A DNA stretch of 64,000 bases from Clarkia xantiana subsp. parviflora (GCA_036873135.1 JAPTYO010000002.1:47669452-47733451); one strand, 5' to 3'; counted from the stretch's first letter, positions 30,823 to 42,732 are shown. Made by a program: numbers and translations. Notes: generated by a model not told the origin, from the sequence alone.

Positions 30823-31596
30823 TGTTGCGTCCTGGATGAATTGGGTCGTGGGGACGCATCTGTCTGAATGGTTGAGCGGGTTTTCGGGCTGTAACCCTTC
30901 GTCTGAAAGAGGTTTGTGCCACTGACGAGTGTTCGGTTGAGTCTCGGAAAGTTCTGTGTCCCAAAATGCGGTTGTGTCTCAGGAGGCGTCTGAGTCTCAA
31001 AAGGCGGTGGTTTGTGCACAAGTCCGGACGTTCGGGGTGCCGATTCCTGCACATAGGGCCGATGCTAGCACGGAGAGGGGGGGGGGTGGTGCTAGCGGAG
31101 CCCTCTCCGATGCTTAAGTCACTATAGGGCTAAAAGGGTAATTCTAGAGAGAGAAAATATTTCTAGAGAGAAGTCAGAGCTCAAAATACCAAAGTTGGGC
31201 AAATGAGAAGATGTGTGAAAATGGGTGGCCAAGGCCTCCTATTTATAGGCTTCCTTGGGACCGGACCCGGTTTTAAAGCGGTTTGATGACGGTTCAAAAG
31301 CAAGCGGTAACCGTCATCAATATTGGCAATGCGCGAACTCAACTTCTCTACACGTAACGGTAATCGCGAAAACGGTAATCGCACAATACCCGTAATGCAA
31401 TCCGGACCTCGTCGAATTTGGGCAATTCAGCGAGGTCCGGATTGCAAGCAATCCGGAGGTCCGGTCCGGACGCGCGTAACGCGCTTCCGGACCGTTTTGA
31501 CCCTTTGGGAGACGTTTTTCAAGTCGAGATGTAATTTTGACGTGTTTACGAGGCCCGAAATATAAATACGAACTCGAATTGGGCACATATACATCA
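30823..31596 (-). repeat. 3' LTR of element B (774 bp)
   Basis: On the minus strand it runs TGATGTATATG to GGACGCAACA. It contains a perfect 10-bp-arm inverted repeat TCCGGATTGC-AA-GCAATCCGGA (31436-31457), the TATA box TATAAATA (complement of about 31237-31244) and TTAAGCATCGGAGAGGG (complement of 31101-31117). It has an 86-bp segment missing from the 5' LTR. Confidence 0.93.
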
Positions 31597-31614
31597 CTTG
31601 CCCCCCGAGTCAAG
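31597..31614 (-). other. Polypurine tract of element B
   Basis: On the minus strand CTTGACTCGGGGGGCAAG lies directly before the LTR. Elements A and C have nearly the same sequence at this place. Confidence 0.85.
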
Positions 31615-32261
31615 TAATGGTTTAAAACCTTTCTTGACTCTATTTTAAGTTAGGATACGTGTCCAATTTGAGCCTGACGCTAACCTTCCGGTTTTGATTG
31701 TTGGTTGGACGTAGGAGTCTTGATTTCGTCCGTCCTTTGATTTTCCGACCGGGTGACTTTATTTCCTGTCATTACGGTTAGTGCAATAGAGAATGCGCAT
31801 ATATAACGTACAAACATGATTACTTTTAGGGATATGTCATGCGGACATGCTTTTATCAACGTGCGTGCATAAGTAACGATCATGGCAAGATCGTAACTAC
31901 GCGATGTTAGAAATATAATCTGTATACTTCTCAAACGACTTAGCGATTATTAAATCATGAATCATGCGATATGCAAACATGCATGTAAAATGACGGATTC
32001 GATACGTGTAATACCAAAACAATCATGTATGTAGAGATAAATACTTAGAAGAGGGTGGTGTATACCGTAAGTACTCGTAGGTGCATTACTCCTTTGATCC
32101 TTATCATCAAGGAGTCTCTTGGAAGTAGTCGTTTGTTGCTTTGATGCCTTAGAGAAATATTTCCTTAAGTGTTGTCGTATTTGCTCTTCGCGATTCGTCA
32201 CATTAGTCACACCGCTTGCATGATAGCTTCTTGGGATGTTGGCCACTTTTGTTGCACATAT

Positions 32262-32378
32262 CAATTTTGCTATGCGCGTTGACTTTGCTATGCGCGTTGA
32301 CTTTGCTATGTGCGTTGACTTTGCTATGCGCGTTGACTTTGCTATGCGCGTTGACTTTGCTATGCGCGTTGTCTCTAA
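32262..32378 (-). repeat. 18-bp tandem repeat, about six copies
   Basis: On the element's own strand the unit is GTCAACGCGCATAGCAAA. The same unit in the same relative orientation forms an array in element C at 59027-59220. Confidence 0.88.
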
Positions 32379-32551
32379 TGGTCGAGCATCAGGTATAGAC
32401 TGTCGGTCATTACCTGCAAGTATGCTAAAACACTTAGAAAATATTTAAACGATACCTAATGCTTGTTACCATAGATGTCGTCGTATGAGCTTTGTCGATG
32501 AGCGTCGTAGGTGTGCTTAGGGGGCATAGCTACTTGTTGTATACAATCCAT

Positions 32552-33033
32552 CTTTGTCGACATGTATGTACGTACATGGAAACACTTAGAAAATATTTTC
32601 TCCTTGTCGACATGCATCCTTGTCGACATGTATGTACGTACATGGAAACACTTAGAAAATATTTTCTCCTTGTCGACATGCATCCTTGTCGACATGTATG
32701 TACGTACATGGAAACACTTAGAAAATATTCTCCCCCTGTCGACATGCATCCTTGTCGGCATGTATGTACGTACATGGAAACACTTAGAAAATATTCTCTC
32801 CTTGTCGACATGCATCCTTGTCGACATGTATGTACGTACATGGGAACACTTAGAAAATATTTTCTCCTTGTCGACATGCATCCCTGTCGACATGTATGTA
32901 CGTACATGGAAACACTTAGAAAATATTCTCTCCTTGTCGACATGCATCCTTGTCGACATGTATGTACGTACATGGAAACACTTAGAAAATATTTTCTCCT
33001 TGTCGACATGCATCCTTGTCGACATGTATGTGC
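32552..33033 (-). repeat. 66-bp tandem repeat, about seven copies
   Basis: Each unit contains CACTTAGAAAATATTTTCTC, CTTGTCGACATGCATC and the palindromic ATGTATGTACGTACAT. Units differ by only one to three bases. Because 66 is a multiple of three, all frames stay open and produce long repetitive translations on both strands. Confidence 0.92.
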
Positions 33034-36000
33034 GTATTTTCCCCCGCACTTAGAATCTTTTCACCATCTCTGGCTATGTATGCTGTATCCGTATGCTTGA
33101 TGCGAACACAAGTTATATGCCAACTCCTGATAATATGCTGACACGTGGTTGTACGCTGACAGCTTGCAATATGCCGACTGTCATCCTGGGCAAAGTACTT
33201 AGAAAATATTCCGCCATTGTAATCTTGTATGCTGCGAGTATGAGCTAGATGTTGTCATGCAAGGTTAATGTGTTGAAGAGGTTGCCCCCTTGCGTGATGC
33301 TTGTTACTTGTTGTACGAAGACTGACGAGTCTTGTACGTATATGGTTGTCTCACATGGAGCGTTTGTTGCATAGATGCTTGCATAAGTGTTGGTGTGTGT
33401 TCACGCACTAACTGGATTGTTGGTTGCATTTTCCAGGATATCCGATCTTGTTGTCTTCTTGTCATGATTAGTCTTCCCACGGCTGTTACCGTGAGTAAAT
33501 CCATTATCTCCATCTTGATGTGAAAAATCTTGTCTTTGCGGATAGCTGATGTGTACAAAAATCCATTTGTTGAGAGGAATGTCCATACAAGTGCCCCCGC
33601 TATTCTGGAGTCTTTGGACATGGTGGCGGTAAAGGGCTTGTGAGTAAGACGTCTCATTGTATTTTCTTTGAACTTGTTAATTTTCCAAGTTATCGCTGGC
33701 TGCAGTTTCTGTTTTTAGCATAATTCTCGAAAGATCCGACGCAGGGGCGCGTTCCTCGAGCGATTCTTAGTTGTTTATGCCGAGCATGACCGTGCTGATT
33801 CCTTCTTGTGATAAAGGAAATAGAGTCGAGGATTGTGCAGTGGTGTCTTCTGCCCCCCGGTCGAGGGACCGGCCCAAGGAGGAGCGTTACTCCTATTGAG
33901 GTAAGTATTTGTTTATTGCTGATTGTCGCCCTTATGTTGAAGAGCTATGTTGTGTTGAAAGTTGAAACAATCATCCTTTTCGTGACCTTTGTGTGGATGA
34001 CGACATTGCATTTGATGTTGACATTATGAACTTTTTCCATAGGACTTTAGAGATGATGTTCACTCTTGGTTAGTGTAGGGCTGTTTGCTTCCAGCATGTT
34101 GAACCCTTTGTGAATGGGTTGATGTTGTGTTGATAACTCTTTGTTCATGCCTTTGCTTGCATGATATTTTGTCACCTGGAACTCTTTTCAATAATAATCA
34201 TGTGATAACTTGTTAGTAATATTTCATACCTTGAGTTATCTATGCTGTCTATATGCTTTGGACTTGGAAGATAGGATATATATCCTTAGATGATGAACAT
34301 GATGTCCGTAGTTGCGACTGTATGTCGCTCATTGTTAAGTGTTATGATCTCCCCTCTTGGTTAGACTCCAAGGCATGGCGAGATGGGTAGAGTATAGGAT
34401 GTTGCGACTTGCGCATTGTAGGTTTTGTTTGGAGAAGACGGTGGCGACACTAATGTGCAACTTCTGCCTGTTCCGCCGAGTCCTGTCAGAGATGATGGCA
34501 TTCTTTAATCTGTGCCATCTTTTGGATATGTTGAACTCGTTTCTGAGTCTGTTTGCCCCCCGGCTTCTATGTTTGGAAACTTGTTGTAGTTGTTCCTTAG
34601 CTGTTGCTTACGACTTGTTCGCTTTGAACTACGTCGTTTGAACCTGCTTTATACATAGTAGTTTGCATGATAACTTGTTAGTAATATTTCATACCGTTAT
34701 CACTTACTGTGTTTATTGAATGTGGATGACTAGTAACGTAGACATAGTCCCCACAGTCGTGACCGATAGCCACTTCTTGATTGATGAGTTGAGATGCTCT
34801 CCTGATTGCTTGCATGATGCATTATGCATATTTCCCTTCTTTCCTGAATAGCTTGCCGCTATATATGTTGTAACCTGTCAAGTATTTTGCGTATAGCAGT
34901 ATTTCTTAACAAGTAGTGTATTTGAAAGGTGTTATCTTGGCTAAGCAAGATATTAGTTTATACCTTCTCTTAGTTCCACTCTAAGGCGACGTTGTACAAG
35001 ACTCGACTTGTAAATTTTATGAGTTTTAAACAGGGTGCGCACCTGCCAGCGTGTATCAACGCGCGTTGGGGAAGCATACGTAAAAACATTTTGGTTTTGA
35101 AGAAGTATTTTGTGAACCCTAAAAGGCTTGTTGATAAAATATTTGAAAAAATATTTTAGTATTGAATGTGATACACACAAAAAATCGTGTTGATACAATA
35201 TCTGGAAAGGTGTTTGATACATAAAATATTTGATAAAATATTTGACAAAGTATTTGGTAAAATATTTGTGATACATGATTCCCGCGTCCAGGGACCATGT
35301 AACACTTTTTTGAAAATATGAATTGTGATGCATGTTTTCTGCGTCCAGGAACCATACAACACGGTATGAAAATCTGTAGTACGGAATTGTCATCTAACAA
35401 GAGGACTTTTGTCGTATAAAGTGAACCCTAAACAGGAATTCGTAATATGGGATTGTCATCTATCAAGAGGACATTTGTCATAAAGAGTGAACCCTAAACA
35501 GGAATTAGTAATATGGGATTGTCATCTAACAAGAGGACATTCGCCATAAAGAGTGAACCCTAAACAGGATATACACACTTATTATAGCGTGGGGTCGTTG
35601 TCTAACAAGAGAACTTCCGCCACTTATGGGGTGATCAGTCCCGTATTGTATTTGCCCATCCTGTTCTGAATCCAGGGAATGGCTATGAACATGAGGATTT
35701 GCCTCTAACAAGAGATGTCACAGCATGTTATTTTTTAGAAGTAAACATGGAGTTTATCTTTACAAAGAGGATACCTCAACATGCTATTTTTGATAGTAGG
35801 CATTGGTGTTAATCCAAGATATTGCTTGTAGTTGACGCCTCTTGAATAGTCGTCATTTTGATAGATAATCCGCAGGTTGTCATTGCGGCATATAAGTTGA
35901 TTGTGCACATAGCTTGATTGCTTTGTGTTGCCGGCATCTTCTTGAGATAGACGCCTATGTTATGCATGGAGAAATAAACTCCCTGTTGGTGTAGATAATA

Positions 36001-36650
36001 GATATGTTGGTGTTGTATACCATAAATCCCTCCTTGAACACAATGCTTAGCTTGTATTGTTGAAGTAGATTTTTGTGCATAGGTTACTACTTGGCGTAAT
36101 TCCTGTGTAGTAATCGTAGTGTAACATGTACCTACGAGCAGAGTTACTTTTGTCAGATAATCGCAATTTTTATAAGTTTGCAAAAGTATGGAGTCATGAA
36201 ACTTTCTTTTTAGTCATGCATATAATAAATGAAGTAAAGGAATCTGATACGAGGATTCCTTGTTTGTGTAGGAAACTTCCCTGAGTGCGGACGCGATAGG
36301 TGCGGATCATGATAGGTATGCATATATTGGGAACGTGGCTTTTCCAAGTATCATCCGTTATATGTAGTTATAGCATGCTGACTTTGAAAATATCTTGGTC
36401 TTAACTTCCAAGTTTTTGATTCCATGATGACGCCTTTTGATGTAGTCGTCAATATGAGTAAGTTGTTGTTGATGATAAGCGTTGTCATAACGCGCAATAG
36501 ATTTTTGCTTGCACATGGCATGATATCTTGGATTTTGATGTAGATAATAGGTGCGTAGTTTTGTTGCTTCGCGTTTAATCCAAAATAGCATGCAAGGCAT
36601 AGATATGTACCTACAAATGTAGATTGACTTTATTAGATACTTGCGTGTAC

Positions 36651-37540
36651 TTACATTGTTTTTTTTTTTTTTGAGAAGGCGCCAACCGATCATTCCTTCT
36701 TTAAAACATGTAAAGGAACTAGATGCGATAGTACTAAAAGCACTTAGAATAGAAATGCGCAAAGTAATCGGAAATGTAGTTATTTCTCCCGTTTCTTTCA
36801 TAGTCAGTTTGACGATGATGTCGCGGAGTCGGTTGCAACAAATCGCCTTAATGCGCCTAGCGCGATGCATTCTTCAATTTCCCGTCTCAGTGGTAGACAC
36901 ATGTTTGTGTTGTGCCCCCGTGTTTTGTGGTACTTGCACCATTCCTTAATGTTGTTGCCCAAGAAAGCTGTCTTCGGAACAAGTGGACTTGGAAGCTTGT
37001 TTTCGAGTAGGTTGACGTAAATGTCTTCAGCAACCGTGTTTAGCGGAGTGAAGGTGTTGTTGATATTGATGCTTGCGCCCTCCTGTTTGTTCGTTTTAGC
37101 TTGAACTTCTTTGTCCCAACTGAGGGGTGTACCCCACCTCAGTTCTTGTTCGCACAAGTCTGCTGTCTCGAGCTTGTCTTTTAGATCTGCCATGGTTTTG
37201 GTTGTTCGCCATCCATGAGTTCTTCCGAAGAGAAGGAAGGATCTAGCGTTCATGTTTGCATAGAACACGCTTATCACTTCTTCCCTTGTTGCTTTCGCCA
37301 AGGAAGCGTTGGTAGCGAATCTGATGAAGTAGTTCATGACTGGCTCGCCTTCACCCTGCTTGATGAGCCATATTTGGTTCCATGACGAACACTGAATGTA
37401 CTCTTGTGGCTTCCAAACTATAGCAGCTTGTTCCACAACTTGTTCCCGCCTTCTATCATCAACAACTTTCTGCTTCTTGAAAGAATTTACCATCGCCACA
37501 TGGAAATGACGCTTTGCTCTTAGGGCGTTGACGTAACAAC
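36651..37540 (-). pseudogene. Element B second gag-like block with second CHHC knuckle
   Basis: On the minus strand this frame (ending 36804) follows the protease region where RT would be expected. It has GEPVMNYFIRFATNASLAKA, FYANMNARSFLLFGRTHGW, TMADLKDKLETADLCEQELR, EDIYVNLLENKLPSPL and then the knuckle CKYHKTRGHNTNMC (C-x2-H-x4-H-x4-C), ending IEECIALGALRRFV. These are features of the C-terminal part of a Tat gag. The first gag block of the same element carries a different knuckle, so this is not a simple duplication. Element A has the homologous block in the same place. The join lies within RRCYVNA...FKKQKVV. The stretch below 36804 shows no coding. Confidence 0.82.
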
Positions 37541-38300
37541 GTCTTGCGGTTATCTGGCCGCCTAGTACCTTCCCCAATCCCATGGTCCGTAGGGAACTTC
37601 ATCTTTTGGTGGACAGTGGAGGGCACGATTACGTAAGGGTTGATCGTTGTTCGTCCCAGAATTCCATTATAGGCCCCAAGAGATTCTACAACGACGAAAG
37701 TGACGTTGACATGCAATGCTTTCCACCCTTTGCCAAGGATGACAGGAAGCGTGATTGTTCCCAGGGGGTGTGTAGCTGCTCCGGCAAAGCTGACTAGCGA
37801 GAAGGTTCCCGGAGTCAAGTCTTTGACTGTTTTCCCAATTGCTCTAGGACTTTGACATGTAGAATGTCAGCGGAGCTTCCACCATCAACGAGGATTCTTT
37901 TCACATCATACCCGTCGATGTCCATGGTTATGACTAAAGCGTCATTGTGAGGGTAAACGATATGCTTTAAGTCTTCCCTAGAAAATTGGATGACCGCGTC
38001 CTCTTGCTCCGGTTGCTTGCGCTTTCCGTATTTCGGCAATGTTGCTGCTTGGGATGCATAAATGTCCCGAGCATTAGACACATGTCCTCCGGCGGCAGGT
38101 CCTCCGTGGATGACGTTGATTACACCTCGCTTGGCTGGCGGAGGTTTGTCATTGACTTTCTCTTTTCCCTTGTTTCCTCTTTTTGATGACTCTGCTTGAG
38201 CCTTTTTCGGGGGGTTGTCGCCTTGATCGACAAATTGCTTCAATTCGCCTTTCAGGACGAAGTTGTTAATGCGGAAACGTACACTGACACAGCTGTCCGT
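37480..38300 (-). pseudogene. Element B knuckle end, linker and protease
   Basis: On the minus strand it begins just after a TAG that interrupts the first knuckle and passes through [40 protein letters not shown] and the protease core [14 protein letters not shown] frame change near 37815 leads to FAGAATHPLGTITLPVILGK, ESLGAYNGILGRTTINPY and STVHQKMKFPTDHGIG, the conserved region after the protease core in all Tat copies here. It ends near GQITARRCYVNA. The role in the family is processing of the particle polyprotein. Confidence 0.85.
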
Positions 38301-39247
38301 CTAATGGTCGAAGACCTCGTGGTTTTCACACCACTTGTCTTTGTCTTTCCCCAACGGGCCTTTTCTGAAATTGTTCGGTTCTTTCCACATGTTCGCATCC
38401 TTCATCTCTCTCATTATCATGGACAGTGGGGCATTCAAAGGAATGCAATCAGCGAGGTTTACTTCTTTTGGCTTCTGAAAATCTCCTTGAAAAGGCCTTT
38501 TCGGCTGAGGCTGCCAATTTCTTCCTTGCTGACCGCTTGAGGGCGGTTTTGCTTGATTCTGCTTTGGATTTTCTTTTTCCTTTGCCGCAGAGATTTTTGC
38601 CTTGTTCTGGCTTCTGAACATTTCGAGGTGTACGTACTCTTTAACTCTTGCGGCTAACTCCTCCATAATTTTAGCAGGGCGCTTTGCCATCTTTTCTTCT
38701 AGGGCATAGCCTCTTCGTCTGAGGTTTCGAATGAACGCTCGAACAGTCTCTACTTCCGTCAGGTTCCCCTGAATATCAGAGATATTCAGGTTGAAGCGAA
38801 CGTAGTACTCAGCGAGAGATTGTTCATTTTGCTGTTGGACGTCGTCTAGAGCATTTGATCGCTTCAGCAATGTGCGCTCGCCTATGTATCGTTGAATGAA
38901 TTTAGCCTTCAAGTCCGCCCATGAAGTGATGCTTCCGCATGGCAGTGAGAAGAACCAGTGTGCTGCGGTCCCGGCAAGAGTTTGTGAAAACGTGATTGCA
39001 AAGTGGTGTGGGTTCTTCGTTCTGCCTAGCAGAGAGGCCTCGTGCTTCTGCACGTGTTCTACTGGGTCTCCTTTTCCGCGATAGAGGTCTCCTCCAATTC
39101 GGTACAGTGCGTCTGGGACGCGACTGTTCACAAGGTGGTCTGCGAACGGATGTGACGCCTTTTCCTCAAGTGCGTGCATACCCTTCATCTTTGCTTCTTT
39201 CATCTTCTTCTCCACCATTTCTTCTAACATCTCGGCAGTAAACCCTT
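38301..39247 (-). pseudogene. gag: Element B gag capsid and first knuckle
   Basis: The minus-strand frame of 309 codons has the capsid domain: GDPVEHVQKHEASLLGR, AHWFFSLPCGSITSWADLKA, RTLLKRSNALDDVQQ and QSLAEYYVRF. After a basic linker (PQPKRPFQGDFQKPKE) comes CIPLNAPLSMIMREM and the knuckle CENHEVFDH, where a TAG stop replaces the next codon before TDSC. Apart from this stop and the frame change near 39300 the gag is complete. It is the only intact capsid domain among A, B and C. Confidence 0.88.
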
Positions 39248-39374
39248 TTACAGGTTCAGCGTAACCCGTTGGAGGATTCTGCCGACCATTGTTATAATAG
39301 ATGTCAGATTGATCTCTGCTTGTGGCCTGGAAGGGATCATCCCTCGTTGGCTGCTGTGGGTGGTAGAATGGGGG

Positions 39375-39944
39375 TTACCTTTCATTCCTCCAGTGACGGG
39401 CTCCTTGGGAAGGAGTGTATGACCGTGCGGCTTTATATCTTGCGTGTTGGTTTCTGCCCTGGAAAGGATTGCCGTAGCGAGTAGTGTCTTGCGACACCTC
39501 TCTTGCTGGCGCGGCGTGCTCTTGGTTGGTTGGAGGTGGTTGAGCCGCATATCCTTGGTTTTTTAGAGACTCGCGGAATGCGAGTAACTCTTCCAACGCA
39601 GCCATCATCACTGGAGTAATGGTGGGCATCGGGTTTGCTCCCGTTCTTTGTTCGCCTTGAGGTATTTCCGTCTGAGATTCATCTTCATGCACCTCTGGCT
39701 CGAAACCAGGTGGAGGTGAGTGATGCTCGTCCCTTGGCTCTTTGTGTTGTGCGTCGGGCACATTGTCAGTTGGCATGGATGAAGCTACGGAAGTAGCTCT
39801 TGGAATGTGGGAGGGTCCCGACTGGCTCCCAGCTAGCATTTGGCCTCCTGTTCTTTTGTTTGCCGGGGACTTCTTGGGACGTCCAGGCCTTTTCCTTGTG
39901 TTTTTCGCATTAACCTCTTCGGGAGGGTTGCGATCACTCGTCAT
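39375..39944 (-). pseudogene. gag: Element B gag N-terminus
   Basis: The ATG at 39944 (minus strand) lies about 30 bases after the primer site and matches the start in element C (MTS...). The product has a basic patch (KRPGRPKKSPANKR), the leader GPSHIPRATSVASSMPT also seen in A, HHSPPPGFEPEV and TPVMMAALEELLAFRESLKN. It loses frame near 39380 and gag continues in another frame at 39247. Confidence 0.85.
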
Positions 39945-39974
39945 GATTTTGCGGTACAATAGCTTCTTGTTCGA

Positions 39975-39992
39975 ATCACGTAGACGGCGCCA
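39975..39992 (-). other. Primer binding site of element B
   Basis: On the minus strand TGGCGCCGTCTACGTGAT begins two bases inside the LTR end. It shares its first eleven bases with those of E and F. Confidence 0.85.
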
Positions 39993-39993
39993 A

Positions 39994-40681
39994 TGTTGCG
40001 TCCTGAATGAATTGGGTCTTGGGGATGCGTCTGTCTGAATGGTTGAGCGGGTTTTCGGGCTGTAACCCTTCGTCTGAAAGAGGTTTGTGCCACTGACGAG
40101 TGTTCGGTTGAGTCTCAGAAAGTTATGTGTCCCAAAAGGCGGTTGTGTCTCAGGAGGCGTCTGAGTCTCAAAAGGCGGTGGTTTGTGCACAAGTCCGGAC
40201 GTTCGGGGTGCCGATTCCTGCACAAAGGGCCGATGCTAGCACGGAGAGGGGGGGTGGTGCTAGCGGAGCCCTCTCCGATGCTTAAGTCACTATAGGGCTA
40301 AAAGGGTAATTCTAGAGAGAGAAAATATTTCTAGAGAGAAGTCAGAGCTCAAAATACCAAAGTTGGGCAAATGAGAGGATGTGTGAAAATGGGTGGCCAA
40401 GGCCTCCTATTTATAGGCTTCCTTGGGACCGGACCCGGTTTTAAAGCGGTTTTATGACGGTTCAAAAGAAAGCGGTAACCGTCATCAATATTCGCAATGC
40501 GCGAACTCGAATTCTCTACACGTAACGGTAATCGCGAAAACGATAATCGCACAATACCCGTAATGCGCGCTTCCGGACCGTTTTGACCCTTTAGGAGACG
40601 TTTTTCAAGTCGAGATGTAATTTTGACGTGTTTATGAGGCCCGAATATAAATACGAAATCGAATTGGGCACATATCCATCA
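39994..40681 (-). repeat. 5' LTR of element B (688 bp)
   Basis: Minus strand TGATGGATATG to GGACGCAACA. TATA box TATAAATA is the complement of 40408-40415 and the shared motif is the complement of 40269-40285. It lacks the 86-bp segment with the inverted repeat that the 3' LTR has; the joint is at TAATGCGCGCTTCCGG near 40560. Confidence 0.93.
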
Positions 40682-40686
40682 TGCAC

Positions 40687-41201
40687 ATACTAGCGCGCAC
40701 ATACGAGCACGCGCGTAGAGCTGTCGACATACAACGAGATGTCGACTATCAAGAATATTTTCTAAGTGTTCAAACCATAACAGTTGTGAGCATACAACGA
40801 GATGCCGACTAGCAGGGAATATTTTCCAAGTGTTCTTGCATGACAACATGTCAGCATGTCAACATGTGACGAGAGGTCGACAAGCAATAAATATTTTCTA
40901 AGTGTTCTTACATGTCAACATGTCAGCATGTCAACATGTGACGGGAGGTCGACAAGCAAGAAATATTTTCTAAATGTTCTTACATGTCAACATGTCAGCA
41001 TGTCGGCATGTGATGGGAGGTCGACTAGCAAGGAATATTTTCTAAGTGTTCCACCATGTCAACAATCAACAACCGTCAATGAGCGACAAGTGGATGGAAA
41101 TCAACAACCGTCAACATACAACAAGCTGACATTAGTCAACAGCTGTCGACATACAAAAAGATGTCAACTATCAAGGAATATATTCTAAGTATTCTCCTAT
41201 G
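40687..41201 (+). repeat. Element A 3' region between B and D, with 72-bp tandem repeats
   Basis: Element A sequence resumes here. Units start near 40737, 40803, 40877, 40949 and 41021 with GTCGACAAGCAAGAAATATT then TTCTAAGTGTTC, followed by repeats of ATGTCAACATGTCAGC. The spacing of the middle copies is 72 bp. No gene is present. Confidence 0.85.
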
Positions 41202-41206
41202 AAGGC

Positions 41207-42732
41207 TGTCAGACCTAAATCTAACCTACGGTGAATTACGTTTTGAAAACGTGGATTTTTAATTGAGTCGCCACTAGTTAATTAAAAGGCTAACTAGAAT
41301 CCTAAATTACCTAAGCGAATAACGAATTAACCACCTAGGTATTAAATCGGTCTACGATCAGAAATTAGAGTTCGGGGGTTCTATTACGAATTAAAAACAA
41401 TTTTTAATTACGCCATTTCGGTACTCAGTTCACTTAATTTGCCAACTTTATTATTAATTAATACCACAAATGCACTAATTAAAAAACAAAAAAAAATAAC
41501 AAAATAAAACCTAATAACATTATCGAACAAATTTTTTTTATAAAAAAATGCAAATTAACATATTCATATAACACAACTTAAATAATCAAATTTTTAATTA
41601 AAATAAATCAATTAATTTTTTTATTATTTAAACATAAATCTAACATAATATTAACATAACAATAATAATAACAATAATTAAAAAAAAAGGACAGATCGGG
41701 ACGTTACCAGCAGAGGGGATGGAAACAACGACGGGCGGCGGTCGGCCTAGATGCGGCGGAGGAGCTTTTGTCATGCGGCCAGGCGAGGCAGACAGCGACG
41801 GAGGCCTGGGCGGAGCGGTGTTGGTGGTTGCGGTCACGGCAAAGGACCAGGGAAAGCTCCGGCCCGGATCTGCACAGTGAAGACACCGACTGGAGAGCAG
41901 AGATCGGTGGAGGTCGGGATCAACAGGAACCGGTGGCGAAGCTGCGACGGGGCCGAAGGCGGGTGCTAGCGGTCGACTTGGAACGGACGACAGTGGTCCG
42001 GTTGGCGAGGGCAGTCACGGTCGGGGTGACTGAAGGAGGGCCGGTGAGAGAGAGAGAGAGAGAGAGAATAGAGAGAAAGCGAGAGAGAGAAAGAGAGGCA
42101 GGCAGACGTGGTCGCCAGCGGGTGGTGGTCGACGGTGGGGCTGGCCGGCGACGTGGTGGACGGATGGTGGCCGGCCACCGGCGGACCTGGGCAGCACCGG
42201 CGGGGGAGTGCTGCGGGGAAGGAACCAGACCAGAGAAAAAATAAATAAATAAAAACTTTTCTGAGCATTAGCGGACAAAAATCGTGCAGACTCCAAGAAA
42301 AAATGTATTATTGCTTTGTAGTGTTTTTTTTCTGTGTGTCTTACAATGTAAACCTAGACCCCTATTTATACTAAAAACCTAGTCTAGTTACAGATAAAAT
42401 TTAAATAAAAAAATGCTAACAGATAATTATTCTAGAGAATATTCCTAAGGATATATATCTTTACAGATAATTATTTTTTTGAAAAAAAATAATGTCTGGA
42501 GATAAATATCTTACAGATAATTTTCAAAAAATAAAAAAATTAATTATTATATATATATATATTTAAATATTCCGAAAATATTAAATATATTCGAAATAAT
42601 TTAAAATATATTTTATAATAATTTCCCTAATGTGCCCTTGAGCATTTTTGGAGACTTTGTGGCTTGACGCGTCCGAAATTTGACGTATCATGTGTAACGT
42701 CGTTACGTCCGGGTCAAAATCGAGTGTTTACA
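41207..42732 (-). repeat. 3' LTR of element D (1526 bp)
   Basis: On the minus strand it runs TGTAAACACTCGATTTTGAC to TTTAGGTCTGACA. TATA box TATAAATA is the complement of 42363-42370. A GC-rich middle part (41700-42240) contains a short GA/CT tract near 42045-42103. Open frames in that part reflect the skewed composition. Confidence 0.93.

Larger units (their letters stand above)
31615..36650 (-). other. Element B 3' non-coding region
   Basis: No coding domain is visible on either strand. It contains two tandem arrays listed separately, a degenerate 66-70-bp repeat near 35390-35590 (GAGTGAACCCTAAACAGGAA, then GTCATCTAACAAGAGGACAT), and segments shared with element C in the same orientation relative to the LTRs, for example 34640-35080 versus C at 57000-57400. 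The antisense gene of C is not recognisable here. Confidence 0.75.
30823..40681 (-). mobile_element. Element B: gag- and protease-only LTR retrotransposon (9.9 kb)
   Basis: LTRs at 30823-31596 (3') and 39994-40681 (5') in minus orientation, with the duplication TGCAC at 30818-30822 and 40682-40686. On the minus strand the order is primer site, gag with capsid and knuckle, protease, a second gag-like block with its own knuckle, then 5 kb without coding and a polypurine tract. No RT, RNase H or integrase was found on either strand, so it is non-autonomous. Its LTRs closely resemble those of element C. Confidence 0.93.

Noticed and set aside
32456..33100. Open frames of 160-200 codons on both strands, and a CRISPR-like look of regular repeats.
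   Set aside because: The 66-bp units are directly joined and near-identical with no unique spacers, and the setting is a plant retrotransposon. The frames are open because 66 is a multiple of three.
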